From: Pyronema omphalodes
Taxonomy: Eukaryota; Ascomycota; Pezizomycetes; Pezizales; Pyronemataceae
DNA: 64,000 nucleotides
Reading direction: 5' to 3'
Assembly: GCA_024516155.1 (NCBI GenBank)
Contig: JAJJXM010000037.1
Location: 186,001-250,000 of the forward strand
Below the pieces are notes generated by a model. That model did no database searches. It had not been told where the DNA came from and saw only the letters and a list, made by a program, of their open reading frames with translations. This document shows positions 45,895 to 58,192 of this stretch, one piece after another (positions within the stretch are counted from its first letter, which is position 1; every line of letters starts with the position of its first letter). A program made the translations under genes and the position numbers.

Positions 45895-46511
45895 AAACCA
45901 AAAACCAAAAACCAAAAACCAAAAACCAAAAACCAAAAACCAAAAACCAAAAACCAAAAACCAAAAACCAAAACCAAAAACCAAAAACCAAAAACCAAAA
46001 CCAAAACCAAAAACCAAAAACCAAAAACCAAAAACCAAAAACCAAAAACCAAAAACCAAAAACCAAAAACCAAAAACCAAAAACCAAAAACCAAAAACCA
46101 AAACCAAAAACCAAAAACCAAAAACCAAAAACCAAAAACCAAAACCAAAAACCAAAAACCAAAAACCAAAAACCAAAAACCAAAAACCAAAAACCAAAAA
46201 CCAAAAACCAAAAACCAAAAACCAAAAACCAAAAACCAAAAACCAAAAACCAAAAACCAAAAACCAAAAACCAAAAACCAAAAACCAAAAACCAAAAACC
46301 AAAAACCAAAAACCAAAAACCAAAAACCAAAAACCAAAAACCAAAAACCAAAAACCAAAAACCAAAACCAAAAACCAAAAACCAAAAACCAAAAACCAAA
46401 AACCAAAAACCAAAAACCAAAAACCAAAAACCAAAAACCAAAAACCAAAAACCAAAAACCAAAAACCAAAAACCAAAAACCAAAAACCAAAACCAAAACC
46501 AAAAACCAAAA
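45895..46511. repeat. (CCAAAAA)n heptamer array
   Basis: About 88 copies over 617 bp, mostly 7-bp units with a scattering of 6-bp (CCAAAA) variants. Extremely long open frames (QKPKTKN on one strand, GFWFLVF on the other) run through it on both strands and are artefacts. Confidence 0.97.
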
Positions 46512-46892
46512 AACAACCCACCCACCCACAGAAAACCAACCCACCCACCCACAAAAAACCACAACACCAGACATCCCCTATAATCAGAACAACGGTACGT
46601 ATGCGTTCATATTCATGATTCTGTAATTACATCTCTCTACATATTTCAACATATCAAGTACCATAAACATAAACATATTACCCCTGATATATATAGTATC
46701 CATTCTCTATACAATATCATAAAAGAAAGAAGTCTAAGTACCTACATATGTACCTTTATAGCCATAAGGAAGGTATTCATATAATATCATTCGATTGGAA
46801 TTTTTTGAGGACGGTGGTGGGATTTTTTTATTTTCTTCCTTCTGTTTCGTTTCTTCTGTTGGTGGAATAAATATATTTTCATCTTTATCTTT

Positions 46893-47010
46893 ATGTTTAT
46901 CTTTATCTTTTTTTTTTCCCTTAATCTTTTCTTTTCCTTAATCTTTTATTTTTATCTTTTCTTTTCTTTCCTTTCCTTTCCCTTCCCTTCCCTATTCTTT
47001 TCTTTTGGAC
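46893..47010. repeat. Pyrimidine-rich CTTTT/CCTTT tract
   Basis: A polypyrimidine region of TTTATCTT, CTTTTC and CCCTTCC variants. Non-coding. Confidence 0.8.
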
Positions 47011-47055
47011 AAAAAGTAAGTATTGGCACCACAATATTCCTTCCGAATTCCTTCC

Positions 47056-47205
47056 CACCAGCACCAGCACCAGCACCAGCCAGCACCACCAGCACCACCA
47101 GCACCACCAGCACCACCAGCACCACCAGCACCACCAGCACCACCAGCACCAGCCAGCACCACCACCAGCACCAGCACCAGCCAGCACCACCACCAGCACC
47201 AACAC
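47056..47205. repeat. CACCAG/CAGCACCAC array
   Basis: Mixed CAGCAC hexamers and CAGCACCAC nonamers. It would encode Pro/Ala- or His/Gln-rich repeats, but no gene surrounds it. Confidence 0.9.
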
Positions 47206-47238
47206 CAACAAAAAGAATACCATACCCAAAAGCAGCCG

Positions 47239-47507
47239 TAAACCATAAACCATAAACCATAAACCATAAACCATAAACCATAAACCATAAACCATAAACC
47301 ATAAACCATAAACCATAAACCATAAACCATAAACCATAAACCATAAACCATAAACCATAAACCATAAACCATAAACCATAAACCATAAACCATAAACCAT
47401 AAACCATAAACCATAAACCATAAACCATAAACCATAAACCATAAACCATAAACCATAAACCATAAACCATAAACCATAAACCATAAACCATAAACCATAA
47501 ACCATAA
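47239..47507. repeat. (CCATAAA)n heptamer array
   Basis: About 38 perfect copies. With CCCAAAT and CCAAAAA it is a third 7-mer array in 9 kb with the C-rich strand on plus. Confidence 0.97.
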
Positions 47508-48574
47508 AAACACCACAGCATATCACATCACATCACACCACAGCACAGCACACCACAGCATATCACATCACATCACATCACAGCACATCACATCACATCA
47601 CAAATGTTCAAAAAGTCAGTCTCCGACTCCGACTCTCCGGACAATTTAATTATAGTCGTCGACGATGCCAAGGTTAGGATTATTTTTTCATCGAGGAGCA
47701 ATAGTTTTGTTTATGAAATATACAGGCTGATGGATTATGGATATGGATATGGATATGGATAAGGGGATTGATCGACATTTATTCCGGGTTAAAAATATCA
47801 TGACTGATACTAGAAGAACAGTAAAAAAAAAAAAAAAAGAGAACAGAAAAAAAAAAGAGAAAAGACGAAAAGATAGGCAGAGAAGAGAAGAGAAGAGAAG
47901 AGACTGTTCATGATGCATAAGATAAGATCCATAAGGTAAGATAAGTAAGTAAAGACCGAAGACTGAATCAAAAATACAAATAACAATCATAAATAAACCA
48001 AAAAGAAAACGGCGTACATAGAGCAAGACATGAGACGAGAGCATAGATATCACACCAAAGCAAACACAACCACACAACACAACCAGACAACAATAATAAG
48101 AATACAAAGATAAATATAGATAAATCAATGGAGATAGATGGAGAAATAGATCAAAAGATAGAGATATAGAAGGAAACCAAAAAAGGCCATAAACAACAAA
48201 AAAAAAAAAAACATATCAAGGATATCAAAAAAAACATCAGATCGAACTCAAAAACAAAGGATATATGAAAGCATACATGAAAAAAGAAAAAGGTCAAAAA
48301 AGAAAAGAAAAGACCAAAACACATGACAACAAACAACAAAAAAAGATCCCATAACACCAAGCAAGGCAATAAACCAAACCCTCAGATCTGGTACAAAGTG
48401 TGAAAAAAAATGAAAATCCCTAAACTGAATAAATAAAAAAGCCTTCCCTCCCTATCTGCCTCCCTCAATAAAACAAACGAAACCCTTGATTCTGTTCCCC
48501 AATTTATCCATTCCATCAACTTACCATCCCCCTGTTCCCATTGGTTCGGCCTCGCTCATCTTTCAGTTCAACCA
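47508..48574. other. A-rich 3' flank of the Yap1-type gene
   Basis: CATCACA repeats (47515-47600), GGATAT repeats (47735-47760) and then A-rich sequence up to the stop of the Yap1-type gene. Minus-strand frames give only Phe/Leu/Ser low complexity. Confidence 0.6.
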
Positions 48575-50888
48575 CTACCTTGCACCCTTGATAACATCAC
48601 CCGCCTTAATCCCCACTTTACCCAATACTTCTTGAACGTCGTTTTCAGCAACAACTACTCCCACCTCAGAACACTTTGCCTTACTCCTGAGCTCACTACA
48701 TAAGCCATCCATATCCAATTCTCCCGAGACAAACCGAGGATGGCTACTTATACGATCCCTATAGTGGTTGGTAATCAGCATTCTCATGTTGCGAGCTTCA
48801 TCTCTCGGAGGTTCCATTCTCCTGCCAGGGTGCAAGGAGTTAAAATATCCCTGCCCGACTTTGCAGCCGGAGGCAGTTACAGGAATATCCAAAACTCCAA
48901 GGTCCGGCGGATAAGGAAAGGGTAATAAGGGGGGCAACGAACCAGATCTTATTACAACTCAACATCTGCTTCGGGTCATCAGCAGGAACAACCTCTTCCT
49001 CTTCCTCTTCATCCAACTCCTCGATGACACCCTTCTTCTGACTTGCACCCGGTGACATTTCTGTACGACCCGGTGAAAGCCCACTATCTAGTAAGCTACC
49101 GCCGAAAGCATCTTCAAAGAACCCACTTCCGAGGTCCACCGAAACTGGATCTCTGTAGTCACCAAAGATACCAGAGTCATAGGGGCCCAGAGCTGCCGCA
49201 GCTGCTCCTATACTCGTACTTGTGCCCATTCCATTAACAGCACTAGGAGTAGAGGCAGCTTGCGTTTGGAGCCAGTCTAATGAGCTAGCAGCGGAATCGG
49301 TGGTAGTGGCAAATTGCGGTGCTTTGGGGATAGGGTTATTAGGGTTTCCGCAAGCCATGCTGAGTTTCTCACAGAATGTTGTTTCAGATAGCTCTGAAAG
49401 TGGTCCAGATTGGCAAATATAGCCTTCGGGAGCGGTGGTCGCGGGTGTTGATTCCTCTGTGATTGGGTTGAGGTTTGCAGGTTCGGATTTCGAGACTGGC
49501 GAGGCTTGGGGCTCGGGTGAGGTACCACAGGAGCTATTGGGGCCATGGTGGGAAACGGAGGAAGCTGAAGGTGAGCTAGTAGCTGTGGTAGGTTTAGGAA
49601 AGGTGAAGGCTGTCACGGCGGTTAGCAACTTTCTGCTCATACATTTCTAGAGCAAGCTCGCAGCTCGCTGTGGTCAGAAGGGAGCAGTAGCGTATAAGCT
49701 GTGGGAAAGGGTTGGTATACGGAAAACTTACTACCATTTGAAGATATTGACGGATTGCTCTTCTTATCAATCTCATTGAATCTATCGGTAAGTGTCTTAT
49801 CTTTACCCGGTTGCCACGCTCCAAAGCTCGGAAAGTTAAACTGAAACTCCCCCGCTCCCAAACCACCACCCATTCCCATTCCACCAGCAAAGCCAACAAG
49901 TCCGCCTCCTAAGCCTCCACGCATCTCATTGACATGTAGCCTCCTCTTATATTCCCTCAATTCCGTCTGTAACCGATCAACCTGAGCTCGTAACATGCTA
50001 TTCTCATGGTTTGCTGACTCAGACGCCTTTTCGAGGTCGGCAACTTTTTGTTCAAGGTCTTTCAGGTGCTTTTCTTTACGTTCGCGGAATGCTCGTTGAG
50101 CGGCTCGGTTTTGTGCCTTTCTTTTACTGGTGGGCTCTGATGTAAGAGGCTTGCGGCCAGGCTTTTTGGCAGTCTTCGAGTCCTTGTCATCTGTGCGGTG
50201 TTAGAAGTGCGAGTCGGACGGGATGGGCAGGACAAGATATGGAAGGGTGTCTGAAAGGCGCTTGGTGTGATAGGCGGACAGGGCAGGATAGGCATGCGGG
50301 GCGCGATAAGCGAGTAAAGTGCACGATGGTGCAGCTTCATCATCTTGCAAGCAAAGAGACGCGGCGGGTTGGGCAGTGGGCAGCGGGCAAAACTTGAATT
50401 CCAACAAATCTAGCAAAAGAAGAACCCTTACCCCTCCTCTTCGGATCCTGTTCCTGACCCTCCTCTCCTTCCGGTGGCTCCTTTCTCTTTCCATCCTCCG
50501 TCCTTAGCAGCGATTCTCCTCCATTACTAATGCTCGCCGGTGGAGTTTCATGCATTAAATCCCCTCCTAAATCGTAGCTATCCCAATTCCCATCTTCGAA
50601 CTCTGGATCCCAGTCGTTATAGTCCAACGCTGATATTAACGGTGTGCTATAGGTTGTGTCGAGTGGTGCTGCAGCGGGTGGTGAGCCTTGCGGAAGCGAG
50701 TTGGTGACCTGCTGCTGCTGCTGTTGTTGTTGTTGCTGCTGTTGCGGCTGTTGGTAAGCCCGAGGGTCGGCGGGCATAGGTATAGCGTTAAACATTGGTG
50801 ATGATGAGCCGTTAGAGTTGAGGGCGGCAAGCAGGAGATCCTGTTGGTTGGGTGAAAGGTATAGATTATCGGGTACTGCTGTTGACAT
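48575..50888 (-). CDS. Yap1/Pap1-type bZIP oxidative-stress regulator
   Basis: Four exons with consistent phase, 50432-50888, 49732-50190, 48943-49609 and 48575-48758, give 588 aa. The basic region at about 172-188 carries the Yap1/Pap1 signature NRAAQRAFR, followed by a leucine zipper. An n-type Cys-rich region has C371, C385 and C392. The C-terminal Cys-rich domain has C524, C548 and C557 in SCNKIW...GLCSELRSKAKC, where the nuclear export signal lies. In this family peroxide forms disulfides between the two regions, hides the export signal and keeps the factor in the nucleus to switch on antioxidant genes. All key cysteines are present. The N-terminus has a polyglutamine run (about 45-60). 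Exon 2/3 splicing uses GTAAGT..GCTAAC..GACAG. Confidence 0.93.
50711..50750 (-). repeat. CAG-type repeat coding polyglutamine
   Basis: CTG/TTG triplets on the plus strand encode 12-13 Gln in the Yap1-type protein. The mix of CAG and CAA codons would limit but not prevent slippage. Confidence 0.9.
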
Positions 50889-53300
50889 TTGTTGCTATTG
50901 TGGATTTATCCGTCGTCGTCGTCGTTGTTTTGTTGAGGGTCGGGTGTAGTCGGCGACTCGAAGTTCTCAGGGCCGTCTTTGCCTGAATCTCGATGTCTGT
51001 CTGACAAGGTCTGAGTCCTGCAAGGTTTCGAAAAGAAGGGCAGATTCGCTTGACGGGATTCCCAGAACTTGCTGTGTCGCTGGCGTCCTTTCAAAAGGGT
51101 TCTGATGACGTTTACCGGACTTAATTTCTTCAGAATGGTCGCTGCGACGGTGTGTGTAACTCAAGGACGTGCTTTAGGAAGGCGGATTCTGATCTAGCTC
51201 GGTCTGCTTTGGCGGAATTTAGCTTGCTAACTCCACTGTTCCAGCGCGGTTGCGTGTGTATGGTTGCCAGTGCTGCTGCTGCTGCTGCTGCTGCGAGCGA
51301 TCTCTTTGTCAACTTGTCCTGTCCAACTTTTGCTCAACTGAGTTGATGCTACAAACTGTTTCGTGGTTTTTTCTTTCCAGTCTTTCTGTTCGACGAGATG
51401 GAAGTGGAAGTGAGTGGTGTCGAGCAGATTGGGTTCTCTGTGTGCGATCGATGAGCAGAGGAGGTGTAAGGTGTGTGAGCAATGCGCTCGCTGCCGCTAC
51501 CCCTCGTACAAGGATTCGGCGGTACAGCAACAGGTAACTGTACGAGACGGGGACAGGCCAGGCAGCGATGAGGTGTGTTGCGCAGGGTGGCGTGTGAGGG
51601 AGGTGACGAGTCGAAGGTGAGTCGAAGGTAATTCGAAGCCGGAACCTGAAGAAGCAAGAGCGGAAGCGGAATCGAAGCGGAGTCGAAGCGGAGTCGAAGG
51701 AAAGCCGACGCGGAGGCAAAGCGGAGGTTAAAGTCGGGGCAAAATCGGAGACAAAGTCGGGAACAAAAAGGTGATGTTGAAGTCCAAGTAACAATCTCCG
51801 TATTTTTCGTGTCGTACCACTTTTTTTTCTTTGGTGAGGAGGTGGCAGTGTGTGTCCAGCCGTTTCCAATTTCTCCTGAGTTGGTATGGTATGGTATGGT
51901 ATGTTATGATTTGTTTTGTTGTGTTATGTTATGCTGTTGCTTCTATTCTAGAATAGATTTCTGTGTCTCTGTATGGTATGTCTGGTGTTGCCTGTCGTGA
52001 TCGAGTTTTCGGAGTCGAAGATGCAAATAGCACTTTCCCTTCCCTTCCCTTCCCCCACCCTTTCCCTTTCCCTTTCCCTGGTTCACTTTCACGATAACGA
52101 CTAACGATTCATAGTTACATTTCATCCAAGAATCCAATCCGAGTTTTTTTTTTTTCCTATAAACGAGCCTTTTCACTTTCAGACTTCAAGATCCTTGTGG
52201 TTGGTTTGTGTCTTCCGTGTATATCCCGTGTACCATGACCTTCCCCTCTTCCCTACTTCTCCTTGCACCAAACTCCTACAGCCCAGGACTCAGGTGTCTA
52301 CAAGCACATATGTATAACCGCCCATTCTGCTTCTGTTGCTTCAAAGTTCTGTCCATCCATGCCCCATATTTATCCTTTCCTACATACACCCATATGATCA
52401 CCCCAGCCGAGGGCAGCGATTCAGCACTCAGCCTTCCCCCATATCATACATAGTTTCCGTCACGTTCTTTCAGTTGCTACAAGCTACGAGCGTCGAGCTT
52501 TACAAATCAACATCTGGAGAAAGGCGCTAGATGGGATTTGGTAAAGTCAAGTGAAATCTAGTGAAATCTGGGTAAAAAGCGGGTGAAATCTGATGAAGAC
52601 TAATGAAATCTGATGAGCACTAATCAAGAAGTGGTATGGTATCCTGGGAGTATCCGACGCGATACTGAAAGAAGTATTGGGGCGTTGTGTACTTGATATA
52701 CACTAGCACGAATACGGGATAATGTTGAATAATGTTTCGACTAGTAAGAGTAGCGGGAGATCTTGTCTGAGGCTCTGAGCTAGACTGAACATCTGTACAT
52801 TACATATGTACATCAGATGTATGTAGAGACAGACATGTTGATGTCTGATTCCTCACAGCTGCTCTCCTGTCGCAAGTTACAACTGCTATCCTACAGCCCC
52901 AGCCCTAGCCCCAGCCTTGTAGCTTCGTGGCCTCGTGTCACAGCCACCCAGCTCCGAAGTGCTTCTGCATAACCGCCTCAGCTCGAGTAACCGCCTCAGC
53001 TTTAGTAACCCGGTAAAGCGGAATGCAGTCCTGAATCACGAATCATGAATGTAATGCAACAAAATTACAAAGTTATAAAGTTACAAAGCTCCATATAGAC
53101 ATACAGTAAAACCACATCTAACTTCCAGGCATTATGTATCATGAACATGCTCACATAAAATCCACTATAGCATAGCGCGAGCATGACAAAGAATAGTATA
53201 AGCTGATAGGGTTGAGTTTATTTAGGGTTTCAAGTTTGGTTTAAGTTTTGTTGAAATCAGAGTGATGTAAATATATGCATGCATACAAAGATGTGAGCTT
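50889..53300. other. Upstream region of the Yap1-type gene
   Basis: Probable long 5' leader and promoter. It contains a CTG run (51270-51296), GGAGTCGAAGC repeats near 51655-51725 and TATGG repeats (51885-51905). Many short ATG frames on the minus strand could be upstream ORFs. No protein family is recognised. Confidence 0.5.
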
Positions 53301-54465
53301 TCAGCTGTGAGTACTCAGCACTCACCACTCAGCACCCATTACTCAGCACTCATTACTCATCACTCACCACTAATCACTCATCACTCATCACTCAAAAACG
53401 ATCGATAAGCGATAAGCAACAAACACACAGTCCTGTAAGTAACAAACGGGGATAACCAAACATACACGCCAATATCCCGAGTCAACATACCATATACCAT
53501 CCAAACTTTCACCTCAACTTACATAACATTAACCCCATCTCCTCGCATTTCATCCAATCTCATCTCATCTCTTATACATATTCTAAACAAACCTTAGCAC
53601 CTATAAAGCAACAGAGACGTGTCTGTAAATATGTTTGAACCAAAATTTCGGCCTGCGTCTTGGGTTATATGCTGTATACTATATCCACGTGCTAAACTCC
53701 TGATACTTGATTTCCGGTGCCCGGTACCGATACCCGATACCCGATGTCCGGTATCCCTGAAGCCAGGAAGCCAGGAAGCCAGGAAGCCACGACATGCCGT
53801 TACCAGATCAGATGAAACCGGATTAAAACAAATCAGAAACAGACTAAAAAAAAAAAATCAAATAAAAGGGATATCGATACTTAACATAGACTATTGACAG
53901 CGAAGATATGATATAGGCGAGAGAGACTGGTAGTTGATATAAAAAAAATTACAGGAAACAGATAATTGACAACAGACAACAGATAATAGACAACAGACAA
54001 CAGACGCGACGCTAGATATATATATATGGACGGATATATAGACAAGCAACAGGTAAATAACTATGGATACTAGAAAACAGATAAAAAAAACTTGCTGAAT
54101 GATTTATTGTGTTGATAAAAATAAAATACTTGCCCAGATTCAGTTTCTTGGTATACTATACAAACTTCAGATTCCCACTATCCCCTCATTCATTACATCC
54201 ACTACATCCACTACATTAACCTTCATCAAAAAAAAAAAAAAACATCTCTTAAATTAAATAACCATCGAACTCCTATCAACAATCTCCCAGCAATCTCCCA
54301 GCAAATAACCATCGAACTCCTATCTGGCCACAGTTTCAACCTTAGTCCTTTCTAAGACCCAAGACGTAACATCGAGCTGTAAGCTTTTAGTTTCTCCGGT
54401 AATGTAATAGTATCAAATATCAGTAATAATATCAAATATCAAAAATATAATATCAAATATCAAAT
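53301..54465. other. Intergenic with simple repeats
   Basis: ACTCATC/ACTCAGC heptamers (about 53310-53395), GATACCCG and AAGCCAGG short tandems near 53720-53790 and ACAGACAAC repeats (53965-54005). No gene is recognised. Confidence 0.55.
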
Positions 54466-54616
54466 ATCCAATCCCAATCCCAATCCCAATCCCAATCCCA
54501 ATCCCAATCCCAATCCCAAACCCAAACCCAATCCCAATCCCAATCCCAATCCCAATCCCAATCCCAAACCCAAACCCAATCCCAATCCCAATCCCAATCC
54601 CAATCCCAATCCCAAA
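54466..54616. repeat. (CCCAAT)n hexamer array
   Basis: About 25 hexamers, interrupted twice by CCCAAAC pairs in a regular pattern, which suggests a higher-order duplication. The C-rich strand is again plus. Confidence 0.95.
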
Positions 54617-56802
54617 TCCCAAGATTTAAACCACCCCTAGAGCCTAGCCGAAATCTTAACATACAGCATATAGGTTTATATCACCAGTAAACCTTTTGAG
54701 GGTGGCGGGGTTCTTTTTTCTTCATATTCCTGGACCAGAGAAAAAGGATTCCGTCACTGGATGTTTTACTCGATTTTAGTTACTTTCTTTTCAGGCTCGA
54801 TGGTTGGTTGGTTGGTTGGTTATAACCTCTCCTGGGCTTAGGCTTGGCCTTGGACATAACTTTGAACTCGACTTCTTGAGACTATAGCGCGCTCTGGGTG
54901 GCTGATAATGCGATACTAGATTGTTTGTTTAAAGGTACTTATGGGTGTGCTTGGTTGGGTATATATGCGTACATGTAAGTACCTACACTAGCTTCATACC
55001 AGCTTCATACCAGCTTCGCACCAGCTTCATACCAGCTTCAAGCTCAAAGTTTTGTTTATGTAGTTTAGTTGTTTATATTGTTTTGGATCTATGTATGTAC
55101 ATACATACCATACCACACCATACCATACCATACCATAACGAACAATTTGATACAAAATGATGCATAGTGAATGTGAGAAAGGACAGGGAGAGACAGACAA
55201 TTCTATTGTAGATAATGATGACGATACAGAGAGAGGAGGCATTATATATAGTAGAAAAGTCGGTTGGTCTCATCCTCCTTATCACAACCCGTTTGATGAC
55301 CCACTTTGTGCCCCTCAAGGTTCGTCTTGAGCAAACTCAAGGACCTTGTTCCGACAAGCTAGATTGCCTGTTCCTGGCTATCTTCCAACAGTGAATAGGA
55401 ATAGACTGGAATATGGTATATACTTCGGATATGGAAAGGAAGAACTTTTTTTTTATTTTGTTATTTTGCCCCGTTATTCTATTCTTTTTTTTTTTTGGAG
55501 ATATGATATCAATATAGGCTATAGCGGAAGCAGAGGAATTATGGGGCAGTGAGTATGGTGGATAGATATTTTGGGTAATAGAGTAATAGATTAATGATTT
55601 GTTGGATCCATCATTCATAGGAATATGATGATATGATGATATGATGGGATCATTACTCCGCGGTAAAGCTGTTGACATGGGGAAATAGATAGAAGCTGGA
55701 GGTATTGGGTAGAATACATACGTTACGGTATAGATGGCTAGGGGAATAGGTAGGTAGGTGAGTAGGAAGGTAAATAAGCAGGTGTATTCACCGGTCGAAA
55801 AAAAAGGGGGAGGGGGTGGGGGGGTATATAGAGATGTATAGATGTCGAGTATTCGTTATATATACATTAGGCCTTATAAAACACCTATTTTACAGCTTAG
55901 CACAGCTTAGCACAGCACAGCAGAATCCAAGTCTTCAACTCAAAAGTCAACCCCTTATGCCCCCCCTCCCCTCACTACCTACCCCGGTTAAACCGTTGAT
56001 ATGAACATCCTGAGTCCAAAACATAGGATTCAGTGTCTTCATGGGTATCATGTAATTATGTATGTGAACAGTGATCTACATACTACCAGATATCAAGTTA
56101 GCAGTGAATGATAAATTATAGCTTCCTTTGTGATTGTTTGGTAATTCATGGATGGGTCATAGACTCATGGCGAAGGCATACATAAGTCACTGGTAGATCA
56201 CTCGTATGTAAGCCACTCTCAGAGGGTCTGATTATTTCACTTTCTTACTACCTTACTGTCTGACTAGCTCGCTTACTGATTACTTTATTGTTTACGCTAG
56301 CTCACTGTCTGATTACCTAGCGCCTAACTACCTCATGCTCTTACCATCTCGCAGTCTGGCAACCTCGGGAACTACCTCGGGAACTACTTCTAGCACTAAA
56401 TGCCGGGAATTTATGGTTTATTTCAGGATATTCCAGATTGCTTCAGTTCCTTCTCTAAGTCATTTCAGGTAGGGTCGATTCAGGTCGGTATGTATGTATA
56501 TAGCGATACCATATACCTCGAAGCTGCTATGGATACATCCAAGCTGTTATGTCTTGATTATATATCTTTATGGATACTATATCTTAATCCTGTCTCCTAA
56601 GACTTAGTTTCAATCCTAGGTTCCATTCCCTAGTCCCCGATCAGTTTAATCTATACCTTGAGCATAGGTGATTGAGGATATGAAAGGGTGGAGAGAGAAT
56701 AGAAGCTTTTGGTTTTTGTTCAGTTTTTGGCTGTGATGTTATCTGAATGGAATGTGTAATGTTGGTTATCAGGGGTGAAGATATGGGGGTGTTTGTTTAT
56801 TT

Positions 56803-56837
<35 letters not shown>

Positions 56838-56936
56838 GGTAAGGTGTCATTAGATAAGTACAAATCAATACAAATGAATCTTAGGAATCAATCAAGTATT
56901 CCTACGGGACTCTGAATGATCGGGGATAAAGCTCAT
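54617..56936. other. Intergenic, nothing recognised
   Basis: Short tandems: TTGGTTGG (54795-54820), CAGCTTCATAC (54985-55035), ACCAT pentamers (55105-55138), GATATGAT (55625-55645) and a poly-T of 31 (56806-56836). No conserved protein is seen. Confidence 0.55.
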
Positions 56937-57092
56937 ATTGTCTTCTTCTTCTTCTTCTCCTTCTTCTTCTTCTTCTTCTTCTTCTTCTTCTTCTTCTTCT
57001 TCTTCTTCTTCTTCTTCTTCTTCTTCTTCTTCTTCTTCTTCTTCTTCTTCTTCTTCTTCTTCTTCTTCTTTCCTTTTTTTTTTTTTTTTTCC
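56937..57092. repeat. (CTT)n microsatellite followed by poly-T
   Basis: About 44 CTT triplets (56943-57070), one CTC interruption and then poly-T. It gives poly-Phe or poly-Glu frames that are artefacts. Confidence 0.95.
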
Positions 57093-58192
57093 CTGTAATT
57101 GGTAAGAGAAGTGATTCAAATATTTCGCAACATTGTCCACATCCGCGTTAACGAGTGTACTTACGAACTCACCAAAGTTTTACAGCCCCAGCTTCCGCCA
57201 TGCATGGCTCCATAAACCCGCATAAAATTTCTCTCTTTTTTTTTGTGTGATATCTCTTTTTTTGTAAGTACCTAGGTACATATGTACCTACATCTATGAT
57301 ATATATTCTTTTCCTATTCTTTTCCTATTCTTTTCCTCTTCTTTTCCTATTCTTTTCCCATTCCATCCATTCTTAACCTTCCATACAGAGTATCCATTAC
57401 AAAAGTCTACTTAACATCCTCAAGAGATCTTTTCTTTTTTTTTTTTTTCCCATAAAGTAACATGGTGAATGGGATTATGTACCGGAGAGATTTTTTCGGA
57501 TATCGGAGGACTTTTCATCGCGTCATAGAAACCGGCATGAGAACCTATTTCACTAGGAATTCTTTTCTGTGTTTTATGGAACGAAAATATAGCACTTGGA
57601 TAGAAAGGGGGGTTCCCGGTTACTTACTTACATACTACCTATTTATTAAGATTTTCTAAAGTGTGTTGTTCTATACACCCCGAATAGAGCGATGGGAGGT
57701 TCTCCATGATGATGATGGTATTGCTGGGGTGTATATGTCTTATTGGAGGGATGACTATAATCAGTACCAACACATAGTGGGTAATTTGCTAAATATGGTA
57801 ATAACGACAACGAGGGTTTACTACTAGTTCTTAATCTAGATTTCAGCCATATGCTAGGGAGAAAAGCAGCATCAGCAATAAGAATGAAGTTTGAAATTGT
57901 GATGATGATAAATCAAACAACTGGAACACAATGATTAAACTCCAGAAATACTGCAATTACTCCCATTATTGAACATGTAACTGTAGATTTTTGTCTATCA
58001 AGCCGCTCCGCATAATCTTTAAATACAAGTAGCCTGCTGCTTCCTCATTTCTCTTCCTTTCACATCCCTTTGAATTGCTTCCTATGTCGTGTTCCACGTC
58101 GTATTCCACTTCGTATTCAGCATTCCCATTGATATCATCACAGCGACTTTCCGGTGCCTTTTCAGCGCCTATTCAGTGCCTATTCAGTGCAC
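57093..58192. other. Intergenic between CTT tract and complex I gene
   Basis: TCTTTTCCTAT decamer-like repeats (57307-57360). A fragment at about 57668-57700 matches the left part of the MITE-like element at 11127 on the opposite strand. No gene is recognised. Confidence 0.5.
57668..57700 (-). repeat. Fragment of the 11127 MITE-like element
   Basis: GTTCTATACACCCCGAATAG and the following AGCGATGGGAGG match the reverse complement of 11131-11161 with three or four differences. Confidence 0.5.

Noticed and set aside
45795..46618. Open frames of 230-263 codons on both strands
   Set aside because: They are the translation of the (CCAAAAA)n array; a 7-bp unit without stops stays open in several frames.
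46921..47526. Three overlapping 174-201 codon frames on the minus strand
   Set aside because: Products of the CCATAAA and CAGCAC arrays, with no non-repetitive protein segment.
56892..57140. Poly-Glu / poly-Phe protein
   Set aside because: It is the CTT microsatellite in two strands, with no flanking coding sequence.
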